Assembly (NCBI GenBank): GCA_916720465.1
Contig: CAKARF010000025.1
Coordinates: forward strand, 1 to 11,676
Reading direction: 5' to 3'
Source of the DNA: an uncultured Atopobium sp.
GTDB taxonomy: Bacteria > Actinomycetota > Coriobacteriia > Coriobacteriales > Atopobiaceae
Length of the DNA stretch: 11,676 bases
Shown: one piece after another, positions 1-5,818 of the stretch
Numbering within the stretch: the stretch's first letter is position 1
Layout: every line of letters starts with the position of its first letter
Translations under genes and position numbers: made by a program
Notes under the pieces: model-generated
The model's input: only the letters and a program-made list of their open reading frames with translations
What the model was told of the DNA's origin: nothing
The model's database searches: none

Positions 1-804
1 GTCATGCTTACCGGTGATCAGGCAACAACAGCAAACGTTATTGGTAAAGAGCTCGGCGTTGACCAGGTAATCTCTGATGTCTTGCCAAGCCAAAAAGAGT
101 CTTATATCAGGCAGTTCCAGGACGCTGGAGAAAACGTTGTCATGGTTGGCGACGGTATCAACGACGCCCCAGCACTTGCGCGAGCAAACGTGGGTATTGC
201 AATTGGTGCAGGCACCGATGTTGCTATTGAGTCCGCTGACATTGTCTTGATGAAGTCTGATCCAGCTGATGTTGCTACCTCAATTGAGCTCTCTCGAGCC
301 ACCATGACCAACATCAAAGAGAATCTGTTCTGGGCTCTCTTCTATAACACCATTTGTATTCCTGTCGCTATGGGCCTGTTGTATCCATTTGGCATTTCGC
401 TGAATCCTATGATTGGTGCAGCTGCCATGGGCTTCTCGTCAGTCTTTGTTGTATGCAATGCACTGCGCCTGCGCACCTGGAAGCCAAAGAATACAAGCTC
501 AGCAACTCGCCAAAACGCTCATGACACAAAACCAGTCATTGACGTTCAAACTAAGTCCACAAACGACGCATCCGCGTCACAGAAGGAGGAATCTTTTATG
601 GAGAAGAAACTAAACGTAGAGGGCATGTCTTGCCAGCACTGTGTTGCACACGTCACACAGGCTCTTGAGGCTGTCGAGGGTGTCTCTAAGGCAACCGTTT
701 CACTTGACGAGAAGAGCGCTGTAGTTGAGCTGTCTTCTGATGTCGCTGACAGCGCATTGGTTGACGCTGTTGTTCAGGCAGGATATGAGGCTACTATTGC
801 CTAA
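1..804 (+). CDS. copA: Cu+-exporting P1B-type ATPase, C-terminal part, fused to a CopZ-like HMA domain (5' end outside window)
   Basis: ATP-driven export of Cu+ (possibly Ag+) across the cytoplasmic membrane. Residues are numbered from the ATG at base 4, but the frame is open to the window edge, so the true start and the DKTGT phosphorylation site lie outside. The hinge motif GDGINDAP is at 49-56. The last two membrane helices follow at about 107-155, with the Cu+-ATPase signatures YN in TM7 (114-115) and MxxSS in TM8 (142-146). A P1B ATPase normally ends just after NALRLR. Here the frame continues through a polar linker of about 35 residues (about 163-198) into a heavy-metal-associated domain with the Cu-binding motif GMSCQHC. 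Most CopA proteins carry such domains at the N-terminus, so a C-terminal one is unusual. The stop overlaps the end of convergent add by 11 bases. The family call is firm; whether the fusion is the main product is open (see the internal start at 598). Confidence 0.93.
   Translation, partial: VMLTGDQATTANVIGKELGVDQVISDVLPSQKESYIRQFQDAGENVVMVGDGINDAPALARANVGIAIGAGTDVAIESADIVLMKSDPADVATSIELSRATMTNIKENLFWALFYNTICIPVAMGLLYPFGISLNPMIGAAAMGFSSVFVVCNALRLRTWKPKNTSSATRQNAHDTKPVIDVQTKSTNDASASQKEESFMEKKLNVEGMSCQHCVAHVTQALEAVEGVSKATVSLDEKSAVVELSSDVADSALVDAVVQAGYEATIA
598..804 (+). CDS. copZ: Possible stand-alone CopZ-like copper chaperone from an in-frame internal start
   Basis: Within the copA frame, AAGGAGGA at 583-590 stands 7 bases before an ATG at 598. 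Starting there gives a 68-residue protein beginning MEKKLNVEGMSCQHC, which is the size and architecture of free CopZ/Atx1 copper chaperones (one HMA domain, beta-alpha-beta-beta-alpha-beta, metal-binding Cys-x-x-Cys near the N-terminus). CopZ hands Cu+ to CopA, so the cell would gain from making it separately. Seen: a ribosome binding site much better than chance, the ATG, and a domain that begins exactly there. Inference: that ribosomes use it. The alternative is that only the fusion is made and the codons Gln-Lys-Glu-Glu happen to spell a Shine-Dalgarno. Confidence 0.55.
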   Translation: MEKKLNVEGMSCQHCVAHVTQALEAVEGVSKATVSLDEKSAVVELSSDVADSALVDAVVQAGYEATIA

Positions 805-1792
805 GGTAGGCAAGTAGACGGTCCTTCTCGCTAGAATCACTAAATACCGCACGTGCAGCATTTTCAGCAAGCTCGCGTGCGGTATTTTTGTCTAGGCCGC
901 AGTGCTGCTGCAAAAGTTCAAACTCGCGCGAGAGGGTAGTGTTTGAGACCGTCATGTTATCCGTGTTGATAGTAACCGTTAGGCCAGCATCAAGCAGTTG
1001 TTCAAGCGGGAAGCGCTCTATTGACTCAAAGATGCGCGTCTGAATGTTGCTGGTAGGGCAAATCTCAAGGGCAACATTTGCAGCTTTAAGGTCCTGGATA
1101 ACGCTTTTGTCTTCTAAAGAGCGAACGCCGTGACCAATGCGTTGCGCGCCAAGTCGAAGCGCAGCTTTGATGCTCTCCGGACCAGCCGCTTCTCCTGCGT
1201 GGATAGTAAAAGGAACGTCTATTCTTTGTGCTTCAGCAAAAAGTGACGAGAAATTCTCTGTGGCAAAGAGCGCCTCAGCTCCTGCTAAGTCTGCAGCTAC
1301 AACGCCATTCCCAAGATACGCCGCGGCTAGATCAATTGACTCTTCATTTTTGTGTTTAAGCTCTTCACCTGCGCCACGCATAGCACAAATAAGGTACGCC
1401 GTGTGGAGCTTTGATTGTGGATGCTCTGCATAGAAGTCAGCTCTACCAGCAAGAGCAGCCTCAAGAACTTCTTGCTGAGAAAGACCTCCTGCTGTAAGAC
1501 TTCCTGGTGCAAAGCGGGGTTCAGCGTAGAGAATGCCCTCTGCGTCAAGCTGCTCATGGAATGCCTTTGCAACTGCACGAATGCCTTGTGCTGACTGCAT
1601 AAGCTTGAGAGGCAGCTCAAACGTTGCAAGATACTGGTTAAGATCCTGGCAATGAGCTGGGACTTGCATCTTTTCTTGGAGCTCAGCCAAAGACAAATCA
1701 AGTCCTGCTTCTGCTGCAAGTTGAGCTGCGGCAGGAAGGGGGATTGATCCATCAAGATGGACATGCAAATCGATAAGAGCACAGGAGCTCAT
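794..1792 (-). CDS. add: Adenosine deaminase
   Basis: A 332-residue zinc metalloenzyme of purine salvage that hydrolyses adenosine (and usually deoxyadenosine) to inosine and ammonia in the cytoplasm. The amidohydrolase-fold landmarks occur in order: the zinc-ligand pair in LHVHLDGS (His10, His12), HAGE with zinc ligand His198 and catalytic Glu201, RIGHG (His221), ICPTSN (244-249) and TINTDN (Asp278). The last motif is Asp-Asn where the mammalian enzyme has Asp-Asp; from memory the NTDN form is common in bacterial Add, so I do not read it as inactivation. The start is set by GGAGG (bases 1801-1797 on the minus strand) five bases before the ATG. It lies 45 bases downstream of the ADP-ribosylglycohydrolase gene on the same strand, probably as one operon. 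Its 3' end overlaps copA by 11 bases and contains copA's terminator on the other strand. I see no clear terminator for add itself. Confidence 0.95.
   Translation of the reverse strand: MSSCALIDLHVHLDGSIPLPAAAQLAAEAGLDLSLAELQEKMQVPAHCQDLNQYLATFELPLKLMQSAQGIRAVAKAFHEQLDAEGILYAEPRFAPGSLTAGGLSQQEVLEAALAGRADFYAEHPQSKLHTAYLICAMRGAGEELKHKNEESIDLAAAYLGNGVVAADLAGAEALFATENFSSLFAEAQRIDVPFTIHAGEAAGPESIKAALRLGAQRIGHGVRSLEDKSVIQDLKAANVALEICPTSNIQTRIFESIERFPLEQLLDAGLTVTINTDNMTVSNTTLSREFELLQQHCGLDKNTARELAENAARAVFSDSSEKDRLLAYLRQ
842..889 (+). terminator. Intrinsic terminator of copA, located inside the add coding sequence
   Basis: A perfect 12-bp inverted repeat (AAATACCGCACG at 842-853, CGTGCGGTATTT at 876-887) with a 22-base loop is followed by a run of five T (885-889). 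It lies 38 bases beyond the copA stop and is oriented to end rightward transcription. On the opposite strand, where it encodes adenosine deaminase residues around NTARELAENAARAVF, the hairpin is not followed by a U-run, so it should work in one direction only. The loop is longer than in a typical terminator, which is the main weakness. Confidence 0.6.
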
Positions 1793-1837
1793 AGCGCCTC
1801 CTACAAGAAACGTATGCTATGGCGCAAAGAGCGCAAA

Positions 1838-2881
1838 CTAGATAGCTACATCATACGGTAGGGAAGTGGCATTTTCCAAATCGTTTGCAAGTTTTTCAAA
1901 CTGGTACCCATTGACGCGCTCTAGCAGGCGTACCTCATCAGGCAAAACGTCATAGTGAATCTGCGAGCAAATAGCACAGGCAATAGATCCAATGGTGTCT
2001 GTGTCTCCACCCATCTCCGCGGCTATTCTCGCCGCTCTAGAGACTTTACCCTGAGAGAGCTTTACCACTGCAAGAACTGCAGGTATGGTCTCTATGGTTT
2101 CGTAACCACAACCGCAGTAGTCGTAGATGTCTCTTGATGCTGCAAGGGGAGCCTCAAGGTTTTTGGCACCCTCGCAAAACTCTAGCGCCATGATGCACTT
2201 CTGGTACATGCTAGGCATAGGCATTTGTGTACCAATTTTTGTGTAGAGCGCTCGGTGTCCGTAGCTTAAAGCAGTTTCAAGAGCGTCCTCCACCGTAAAC
2301 GAATTTTCTGTAAGACCTCTGTTGATGGCGGCGACGATCATTGCTGCACCCATTATGGCTACATTGGTTCCGTGCGTAGGAATCGCAAGCTCAGTAACAC
2401 TGTTAATGAGCGCATGTTTGTCTTTCCAGCTCACAATTGAAGCCAGCGGCGCGCACTTCATGGCGCATCCGTTAGTGGTACCAAGACGCCCACACGTTTT
2501 AAGTGAGTGACCAGAAAGTCGATTGGCTAGTGCAGCTCTTGTGGAAGGACCAACTACTTGAGCAGCATTTGGCTCTGTTGCCACATAGTTTTCCAGCGCG
2601 TCAAAGTAGCTTGACTGATTAAAAATACCCTGGTTATCAATGATATTTTTAGTCAGAATAATTGCGTTTGCGGTGTCATCTGTAGTTTGACCTGCGGTAA
2701 AAGGTCTTCCAAAGAAGTCATTTTTTGGTGGACTTGAAAGACTCTGAACTCCATCAGGAAACGCAAAATCAATTTGGTGTGGTGACATCATCTCTGTTGG
2801 CATGCCATAGGCGTCGCCATAGGCAAGAGCCGTAAGCATCCTATAGAGTTTGATTTTTCTTGCCGTATTCATGTTACTCAC
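1838..2881 (-). CDS. ADP-ribosylglycohydrolase family protein (DraG-like)
   Basis: A 347-residue all-helical Mg2+-dependent hydrolase of the ADP-ribosylglycohydrolase (DraG/ARH) family, which cleaves ADP-ribose from proteins or small molecules. Seen: the first metal motif GQTTDDT (64-70), NGCAMKCAPLA (137-147), THGT (169-172), and the second metal motif GGDTDTIGS (291-299), which together supply the Asp/Thr ligands of the binuclear Mg site. The substrate cannot be told from sequence. Two starts are possible: a GTG at 2881 (used here) or the ATG three codons later at 2872. The stop of the 31-codon small ORF just upstream lies between them (TAA, one base, ATG), which favours translational coupling and leaves the choice open. 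Only a weak GAAGAAG precedes the GTG. The adjacent adenosine deaminase suggests a pathway from ADP-ribosyl compounds to adenosine and inosine, as inference. The structured leader at 2988-3108 probably controls the unit. Confidence 0.9.
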   Translation of the reverse strand: MSNMNTARKIKLYRMLTALAYGDAYGMPTEMMSPHQIDFAFPDGVQSLSSPPKNDFFGRPFTAGQTTDDTANAIILTKNIIDNQGIFNQSSYFDALENYVATEPNAAQVVGPSTRAALANRLSGHSLKTCGRLGTTNGCAMKCAPLASIVSWKDKHALINSVTELAIPTHGTNVAIMGAAMIVAAINRGLTENSFTVEDALETALSYGHRALYTKIGTQMPMPSMYQKCIMALEFCEGAKNLEAPLAASRDIYDYCGCGYETIETIPAVLAVVKLSQGKVSRAARIAAEMGGDTDTIGSIACAICSQIHYDVLPDEVRLLERVNGYQFEKLANDLENATSLPYDVAI

Positions 2882-2969
2882 GCTTCTTCATGCGAGAAGA
2901 ACGTGATGTTTTGGCTCTGCAGAGACTATTTTTACCTGCAGAGATAAGCTTCTCATAGCAGCGTGCCAT
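2874..2969 (-). CDS. Small basic 31-residue ORF overlapping the start of the ADP-ribosylglycohydrolase gene
   Basis: Opens with ATG at 2969, five bases after a strong Shine-Dalgarno (GAGGGGAG, 2982-2975), and ends with TAA at 2876-2874. It begins MARCYEKLISAG and ends SSRMKKRE, with about ten Lys/Arg in 31 residues, and resembles no family I know. The best ribosome binding site of the unit sits here and not at the downstream gene. The stop falls inside the first codons of that gene (overlap with the GTG; TAACATG with the alternative ATG). This favours a role as an initiation or coupling cistron, or leader peptide, over an independent protein. Within it, CTCTGCAG (2932-2925) and CTGCAGAG (2911-2904) can form an 8-bp hairpin. 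The alternative is that the small ORF is incidental and the SD is used by an unrecognised start. Confidence 0.5.
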   Translation of the reverse strand: MARCYEKLISAGKNSLCRAKTSRSSRMKKRE

Positions 2970-2987
2970 GATTGCTCCCCTCAATTA

Positions 2988-3108
2988 GATATTCTCTGTC
3001 TTTGCAGGTTTTTTCTTTGCTGGCCGTAAGGAATACCTCACTCCTTAGATCCTTACTTTCCTAGCTTGTAGTCGCAATACAAGCTAGATGGCTCAGACAG
3101 AAAATATC
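2988..3108 (-). ncRNA. Candidate structured leader RNA (riboswitch-like) upstream of the ADP-ribosylglycohydrolase unit
   Basis: Read on the minus strand. A 13-bp closing stem P1 pairs GATATTTTCTGTC (3108-3096) with GACAGAGAATATC (3000-2988), 12 Watson-Crick pairs and one G-U. Inside are two perfect hairpins. P2 is CTAGCTTGTA with TACAAGCTAG (3087-3078/3070-3061, 10 bp, loop TTGCGAC). P3 is GTAAGGA with TCCTTAC (3056-3050/3032-3026, 7 bp, 17-base loop). GCC (3092-3090) and GGC (3025-3023) can add an inner stem. The P3 loop AGGT (3037-3034) can pair with ACCT in the A-rich strand before P1 (3009-3006), a possible pseudoknot. P1 ends five bases before the Shine-Dalgarno of the small ORF. No signature of TPP, SAM, cobalamin, purine, glycine, FMN, T-box or guanidine-I elements is visible. 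Regulation and ligand are inference. Confidence 0.55.
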
Positions 3109-3305
3109 TCCCCCAAGTATGTTTAAAGATATCAAATATTTAAGTATTGCTACAGGGGGTAGGCCTCATTATTCGGTAGGCGGTAGCTGAAGAGAGCTTA
3201 GAGGTTTTGTGCTCACAATAGTGACTACATGCTGTTTTATATTCTCTCTAACGCACTGTGCCATTGCTGGGTAAAATGGACGGTAGCAAACTGAAAGGAA
3301 TGGAC
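3109..3305. other. Divergent intergenic region, no gene seen
   Basis: This stretch separates the leader RNA on the left from the phospholipase C-like gene on the right, so promoters for both directions should lie here. It is AT-rich around 3118-3148. CCCCC (3111-3115) and GGGGG (3155-3159) could pair across 39 bases. TATATT at 3238-3243 could be a -10 for the rightward genes, but no good -35 stands 16-18 bases before it. I found no convincing sigma-70-like promoter on either strand and no small ORF with a ribosome binding site. Confidence 0.4.
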
Positions 3306-4268
3306 ATGCCCGCAATTTTGACTCATGACTTCTTTGGCAAAGATGCCTTTGATATAGCTGCAGGCAAACTTGGTTTCTCCACAATGGAGGAGCGAGAAGC
3401 TTTTCTCCTGGGCAATCAAGGTCCAGATCCACTGTTCTATTTAGCGGCAGACCCGCTGCTACATCGCTATGCCAAATACGCATCAATTATGCATAAAGAG
3501 AAAACGCCTGAACTCCTTCTTTCTATGCGAGACGCAATTGCGCCTCTGCCACTTAAAGATGTTGCGGTTGCTCGCGCCTATATTGCGGGATTCCTCTGTC
3601 ACTATATGCTTGATTCCACTGCTCATCCTTTTATTTATTACTGGCAAAACATGCTTACCTCTCAAGGTGTTGAGGGCTTGGATGAATCTGCTAAAAATCA
3701 AGTACATGTAGAAATCGAGAAGGACCTTGATGAAGCAATTCTTTACGCCCATCTTGGTAAAACGGTAGCTACGTATAGGCCGTATAGTGAGGTTTTAAGG
3801 GCGTCACTGCATACGCTCTACGTTTTGGATAGAGTATTTTTCTTTGCGCTGCTATGGACGTATGAAAAACCTACCGATACCAGGATTTTCTCGTCAGCTG
3901 CTGTTGATTTTAGGATTATCCAGCATCTTGCATATTCACCAACAGGCAAGAAGAGAAAGCTACTGGGTCATCTTGAGCGCACTTTTGGTTCAAATAGGTT
4001 CCCTTTGATCGAGGCGCTTTCTCACGGGGCAAGGGAATCCTCTGATTCTGATTTTGATAACAGAGCAGGAAATGAGTGGACTGATCCTTTTACGGGAGAG
4101 GTACGCAAAGAGAGCTTCTGGGATTTGTATGACCATGCGCTGGCAAATGTGCCGTATGCACTTGACGTTTTCTTCTCGCCAGACTTTAATCTTGATACTG
4201 CAAAAGAGCTTACGCAAAATCTGAACTTTGATGGTCAGACGCTTGCAGGTGAAGGTTCGACAGAATAG
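3306..4268 (+). CDS. Zinc-dependent phospholipase C-like protein
   Basis: A 320-residue protein resembling the Zn_dep_PLPC family, a helical fold related to bacterial phospholipase C/P1 nuclease whose zinc sites are made of His and Asp. Seen: His7 in the N-terminal ILTHDFFG; FLLGNQGPDPLFY (33-45) with Asp41; His63; CHYMLDSTAHP (98-108) with His99, Asp103 and His107; and HVEIEKDLDE (134-143). This set and order match the family as I know it. Unlike secreted phospholipases C it has no signal peptide, so it is probably cytoplasmic, and a phospholipid substrate is not shown. The start at 3306 is chosen because AAAGGAA (3293-3299) is well spaced for it; ATGs at 3300 and 3258 are less well placed. 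It is the first gene of a tight run with the metallophosphatase (6-base gap) and the glycosylase. Confidence 0.8.
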   Translation: MPAILTHDFFGKDAFDIAAGKLGFSTMEEREAFLLGNQGPDPLFYLAADPLLHRYAKYASIMHKEKTPELLLSMRDAIAPLPLKDVAVARAYIAGFLCHYMLDSTAHPFIYYWQNMLTSQGVEGLDESAKNQVHVEIEKDLDEAILYAHLGKTVATYRPYSEVLRASLHTLYVLDRVFFFALLWTYEKPTDTRIFSSAAVDFRIIQHLAYSPTGKKRKLLGHLERTFGSNRFPLIEALSHGARESSDSDFDNRAGNEWTDPFTGEVRKESFWDLYDHALANVPYALDVFFSPDFNLDTAKELTQNLNFDGQTLAGEGSTE

Positions 4269-4274
4269 GTTTTT

Positions 4275-5054
4275 GTGGCAACGTACGTTTTTTCTGATAT
4301 TCACGGTCATGTGGAGCCGCTTAGGCGTGCTCTGGAGCGTATTAATCCAACCGACTCAGACGTGTTTTATTGTCTTGGCGACATGATTGACCGTGGTCCT
4401 AGCTCGCTTGCCACTATTAGGACAATTCGTGCGCTTCCTAACTGCACCGTTTTAATGGGCAATCATGAGCAACTTGCGCTGCAAGCGTTGGACCCAGAGG
4501 CGGATATTGAAGCTCAGTTTATGTGGCAGATTAACGGGGGAGACGCAACGCTTGCTGAGCTCAAGACACTTTCTGATGAAGAATATTGTGAGCTGATTGC
4601 CTGGCTGCAGGCGCTTCCCTTGTACGCCACAGTTGAGGTCCAAGATAGGGATTTTGTGCTGGTACATGCTGGCGTAAAGTCCAATGGCGTTCCCTTGCCA
4701 ACTGCGTGGGATAAGGCTTCTTTGGAACAGTATTTGAGCAAGCAATCTGAAAACGATTTGCTGTGGATTCGTGAAGAGTTTTGGCAATATCCAACAGATT
4801 TCCGCACGTCAGATGCTGCGCATCCTATTGTTATTTGCGGCCATACACCTACGCCTTTGTTAGCAAGCTTTGGTGCAAAAAACTTGAGTCGCAGCGCTAC
4901 AACTGAGGACGGGTTAGCGCAATGGGTCCAGTCGGATGGCGACAAGTGGGGAATTGATACCGGCACTACGGGCGGAGCCGGCTACGGTCAGGTAACTGTG
5001 CTGCGCCTTGACGATCTGCAGGAGTTTGTTGAGCCGCTGCAAGAAGGCGAGTAA
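4275..5054 (+). CDS. PPP-type metallophosphatase (Ser/Thr phosphatase or Ap4A-hydrolase-like)
   Basis: A 259-residue calcineurin-like phosphoesterase with the PPP signature motifs: SDIHGH (7-12, Asp8 and His10), GDMIDRG (35-41), GNHE (62-65), LVHAGV (129-134, His131) and CGHTPTP (188-194, His190). These residues make the dinuclear metal centre and the phosphate-binding Arg/His. The motif set is shared by bacterial PrpE/PrpA-type phosphatases and dinucleoside tetraphosphatases, so the substrate (phosphoprotein or dinucleotide) cannot be decided. The start is a GTG at 4275, six bases after the preceding stop, with only a weak AGGT before it, so translation is probably coupled to the upstream gene. 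The following gene starts two bases after its stop, also with GTG. Confidence 0.9.
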   Translation: MATYVFSDIHGHVEPLRRALERINPTDSDVFYCLGDMIDRGPSSLATIRTIRALPNCTVLMGNHEQLALQALDPEADIEAQFMWQINGGDATLAELKTLSDEEYCELIAWLQALPLYATVEVQDRDFVLVHAGVKSNGVPLPTAWDKASLEQYLSKQSENDLLWIREEFWQYPTDFRTSDAAHPIVICGHTPTPLLASFGAKNLSRSATTEDGLAQWVQSDGDKWGIDTGTTGGAGYGQVTVLRLDDLQEFVEPLQEGE

Positions 5055-5056
5055 TC

Positions 5057-5614
5057 GTGGCTGCAAAGACGACGCAGCCTGCTGGCGATGCTGTCAAAAC
5101 CGCGCTTACGCATGTAGAAAACACGCTTGACCCCATTATTTTCCCTGATTCTCGCGTGTTGCTTTTGGGATCCATGCCTAGTCCCAAGTCCCGAGAAATT
5201 GGCTTTTACTTTGGCAACCCTCAGAATAGATTCTGGCGCGTAGTTGCTGCGCTCTATGGCGAGAAACCCCTCAAGTCCATACCTGAAAAGATTGACTTCT
5301 GTAAAAGACATCATCTTGCTCTTTGTGACGTGCTTAAGGCTTGTGACATTAAGGGCGCAAGCGATGCTTCTATTGCAAATCCGATTCCGCATAATATTGG
5401 TGCTCTTATTCAAGATTCGTCAATCTGTGCCATTTTTACGCTTGGTGGGACGGCAACAAAATTTTACAAGCGCTATTCCGAGCAACAAACTGGTATTCCC
5501 GCACGTCAACTGCCCTCCACAAGTCCTGCTAATGCACGTATGTCAGTTGATGATTTAGTAGAAGAATTTTCCATTATCAAAAAATTTACCAATTGTGAGT
5601 TGACAATATCCTAG
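5057..5614 (+). CDS. DNA-deoxyinosine glycosylase / family 6 uracil-DNA glycosylase-type protein
   Basis: A 185-residue member of the uracil-DNA glycosylase superfamily, closest to the hypoxanthine-DNA glycosylase (HDG, family 6) group that removes deaminated adenine from DNA and starts base-excision repair. Seen: LLGSMPSPKSRE (36-47), GFYFGNPQNRFW (49-60), CDVLKACDIKGASD (90-103) and the second active-site motif LPSTSPANA (152-160). The GSMP...NPxNRFW...LPSTSP order is the diagnostic pattern. The start is a GTG at 5057, two bases after the metallophosphatase stop, with AAGGCGAG as a modest ribosome binding site. It is the last gene of the run. Its stop codon falls in the left arm of a palindrome that probably belongs to the next operon's promoter. 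The last ten residues run past the conserved domain. Confidence 0.85.
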   Translation: MAAKTTQPAGDAVKTALTHVENTLDPIIFPDSRVLLLGSMPSPKSREIGFYFGNPQNRFWRVVAALYGEKPLKSIPEKIDFCKRHHLALCDVLKACDIKGASDASIANPIPHNIGALIQDSSICAIFTLGGTATKFYKRYSEQQTGIPARQLPSTSPANARMSVDDLVEEFSIIKKFTNCELTIS

Positions 5615-5627
5615 TTGCGGCTAGGAT
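5600..5627 (+). promoter_or_regulatory. Candidate promoter with a palindromic operator in the spacer, upstream of the ABC transporter
   Basis: TTGACA at 5600-5605 is a perfect -35, followed after 16 bases by TAGGAT (5622-5627, 4 of 6 to TATAAT). GATTAT at 5625-5630, with a 19-base spacer, is an alternative. A perfect inverted repeat, ATCCTAG (5608-5614) and CTAGGAT (5621-5627) with loop TTGCGG, fills the spacer and the -10, which is where a repressor would bind. It overlaps the stop of the glycosylase gene. Without a T-run after it, it is not a convincing terminator. Transcription would start near 5634-5637, at the first codon of the Cys-rich upstream ORF. Confidence 0.5.
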
Positions 5628-5634
5628 TATACGC

Positions 5635-5721
5635 ATGCGAATTATGGCTACGACATACACTGCACTTTGTGCATGCACCGCGATGTGTCTGGTGCCCGGG
5701 TCACATACGACCAGGGTGTAA
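5635..5721 (+). CDS. 28-codon Cys-containing upstream ORF (candidate leader peptide of the cysteine transporter)
   Basis: ATG at 5635 to TAA at 5719-5721. The peptide begins MRIMATTYTALCACTAMC and ends GSHTTRV. Three Cys codons lie within seven codons: TGT 5668-5670, TGC 5674-5676 and TGT 5686-5688. Cys is normally one of the rarest residues, so this cluster before a transporter that looks cysteine-specific is notable. AGGA (5623-5626) is spaced 8 bases from the ATG, but if transcription starts near 5634 translation would be leaderless; a second ATG lies at 5644. The codons after the Cys cluster (Pro-Gly at 5695-5700) form the left arm of the long RNA helix described next. The family of polycysteine upstream ORFs reported in mycobacteria is the nearest known parallel. 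That it is translated is inference. Confidence 0.5.
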   Translation: MRIMATTYTALCACTAMCLVPGSHTTRV

Positions 5722-5809
5722 TTGTCGCTGAGCAAAATTTTCCTGGTTTAGACTCGGGCGTAAAGCTATTTTGTAACTCTTGTGTGAGTATTCACACATC
5801 CCGAGAGGA
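5693..5809 (+). promoter_or_regulatory. Candidate two-state RNA switch controlling the transporter's ribosome binding site
   Basis: State A (SD open): TGCCCGGGTC (5693-5702) pairs with GACTCGGGCG (5751-5760), 10 contiguous pairs including two G-U, enclosing a 6-bp stem ACCAGG/CCTGGT (5710-5715/5742-5747). State B (SD covered): CTCGGG (5753-5758) pairs instead with CCCGAG (5800-5805), enclosing a perfect hairpin TGTGTGA-GTAT-TCACACA (5781-5798). The right arm of this outer stem overlaps the Shine-Dalgarno GAGAGGA (5803-5809) of the first permease. CTCT (5777-5780) could also pair with AGAG (5804-5807). The two states share 5753-5758 and cannot coexist. A ribosome finishing the upstream ORF would cover 5693-5702 and favour B, while one stalled on an early Cys codon would leave it free and favour A. 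No U-run follows, so control would be translational. Confidence 0.5.
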
Positions 5810-5818
5810 TTTATTCGC

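Noticed and set aside
956..961. Loss of activity in adenosine deaminase because the usual Asp-Asp reads Asp-Asn
   Set aside because: The zinc-ligand Asp278 is kept and all other catalytic motifs are intact. The NTDN form is, to my knowledge, common among bacterial adenosine deaminases.
1327..1782. Second open frame of about 150 codons on the same strand inside adenosine deaminase
   Set aside because: It is a frame-shifted reading of the add gene with no ribosome binding site or domain. The add frame carries all the family motifs.
1838..3108. Known riboswitch class (TPP, SAM, cobalamin, purine, FMN, glycine, T-box, guanidine-I, ydaO) in the leader of the ADP-ribosylglycohydrolase
   Set aside because: I looked for the conserved core sequences I know for these classes in 2988-3108 on the minus strand and found none. 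This is a by-eye check only, so the element is reported as unclassified.
5608..5627. Palindrome ATCCTAG-N6-CTAGGAT as a terminator for the phospholipase-phosphatase-glycosylase run
   Set aside because: The stem is only 7 bp and neither side is followed by a T-run (TATACG on the right). Its position between a perfect -35 and a -10 fits an operator better.
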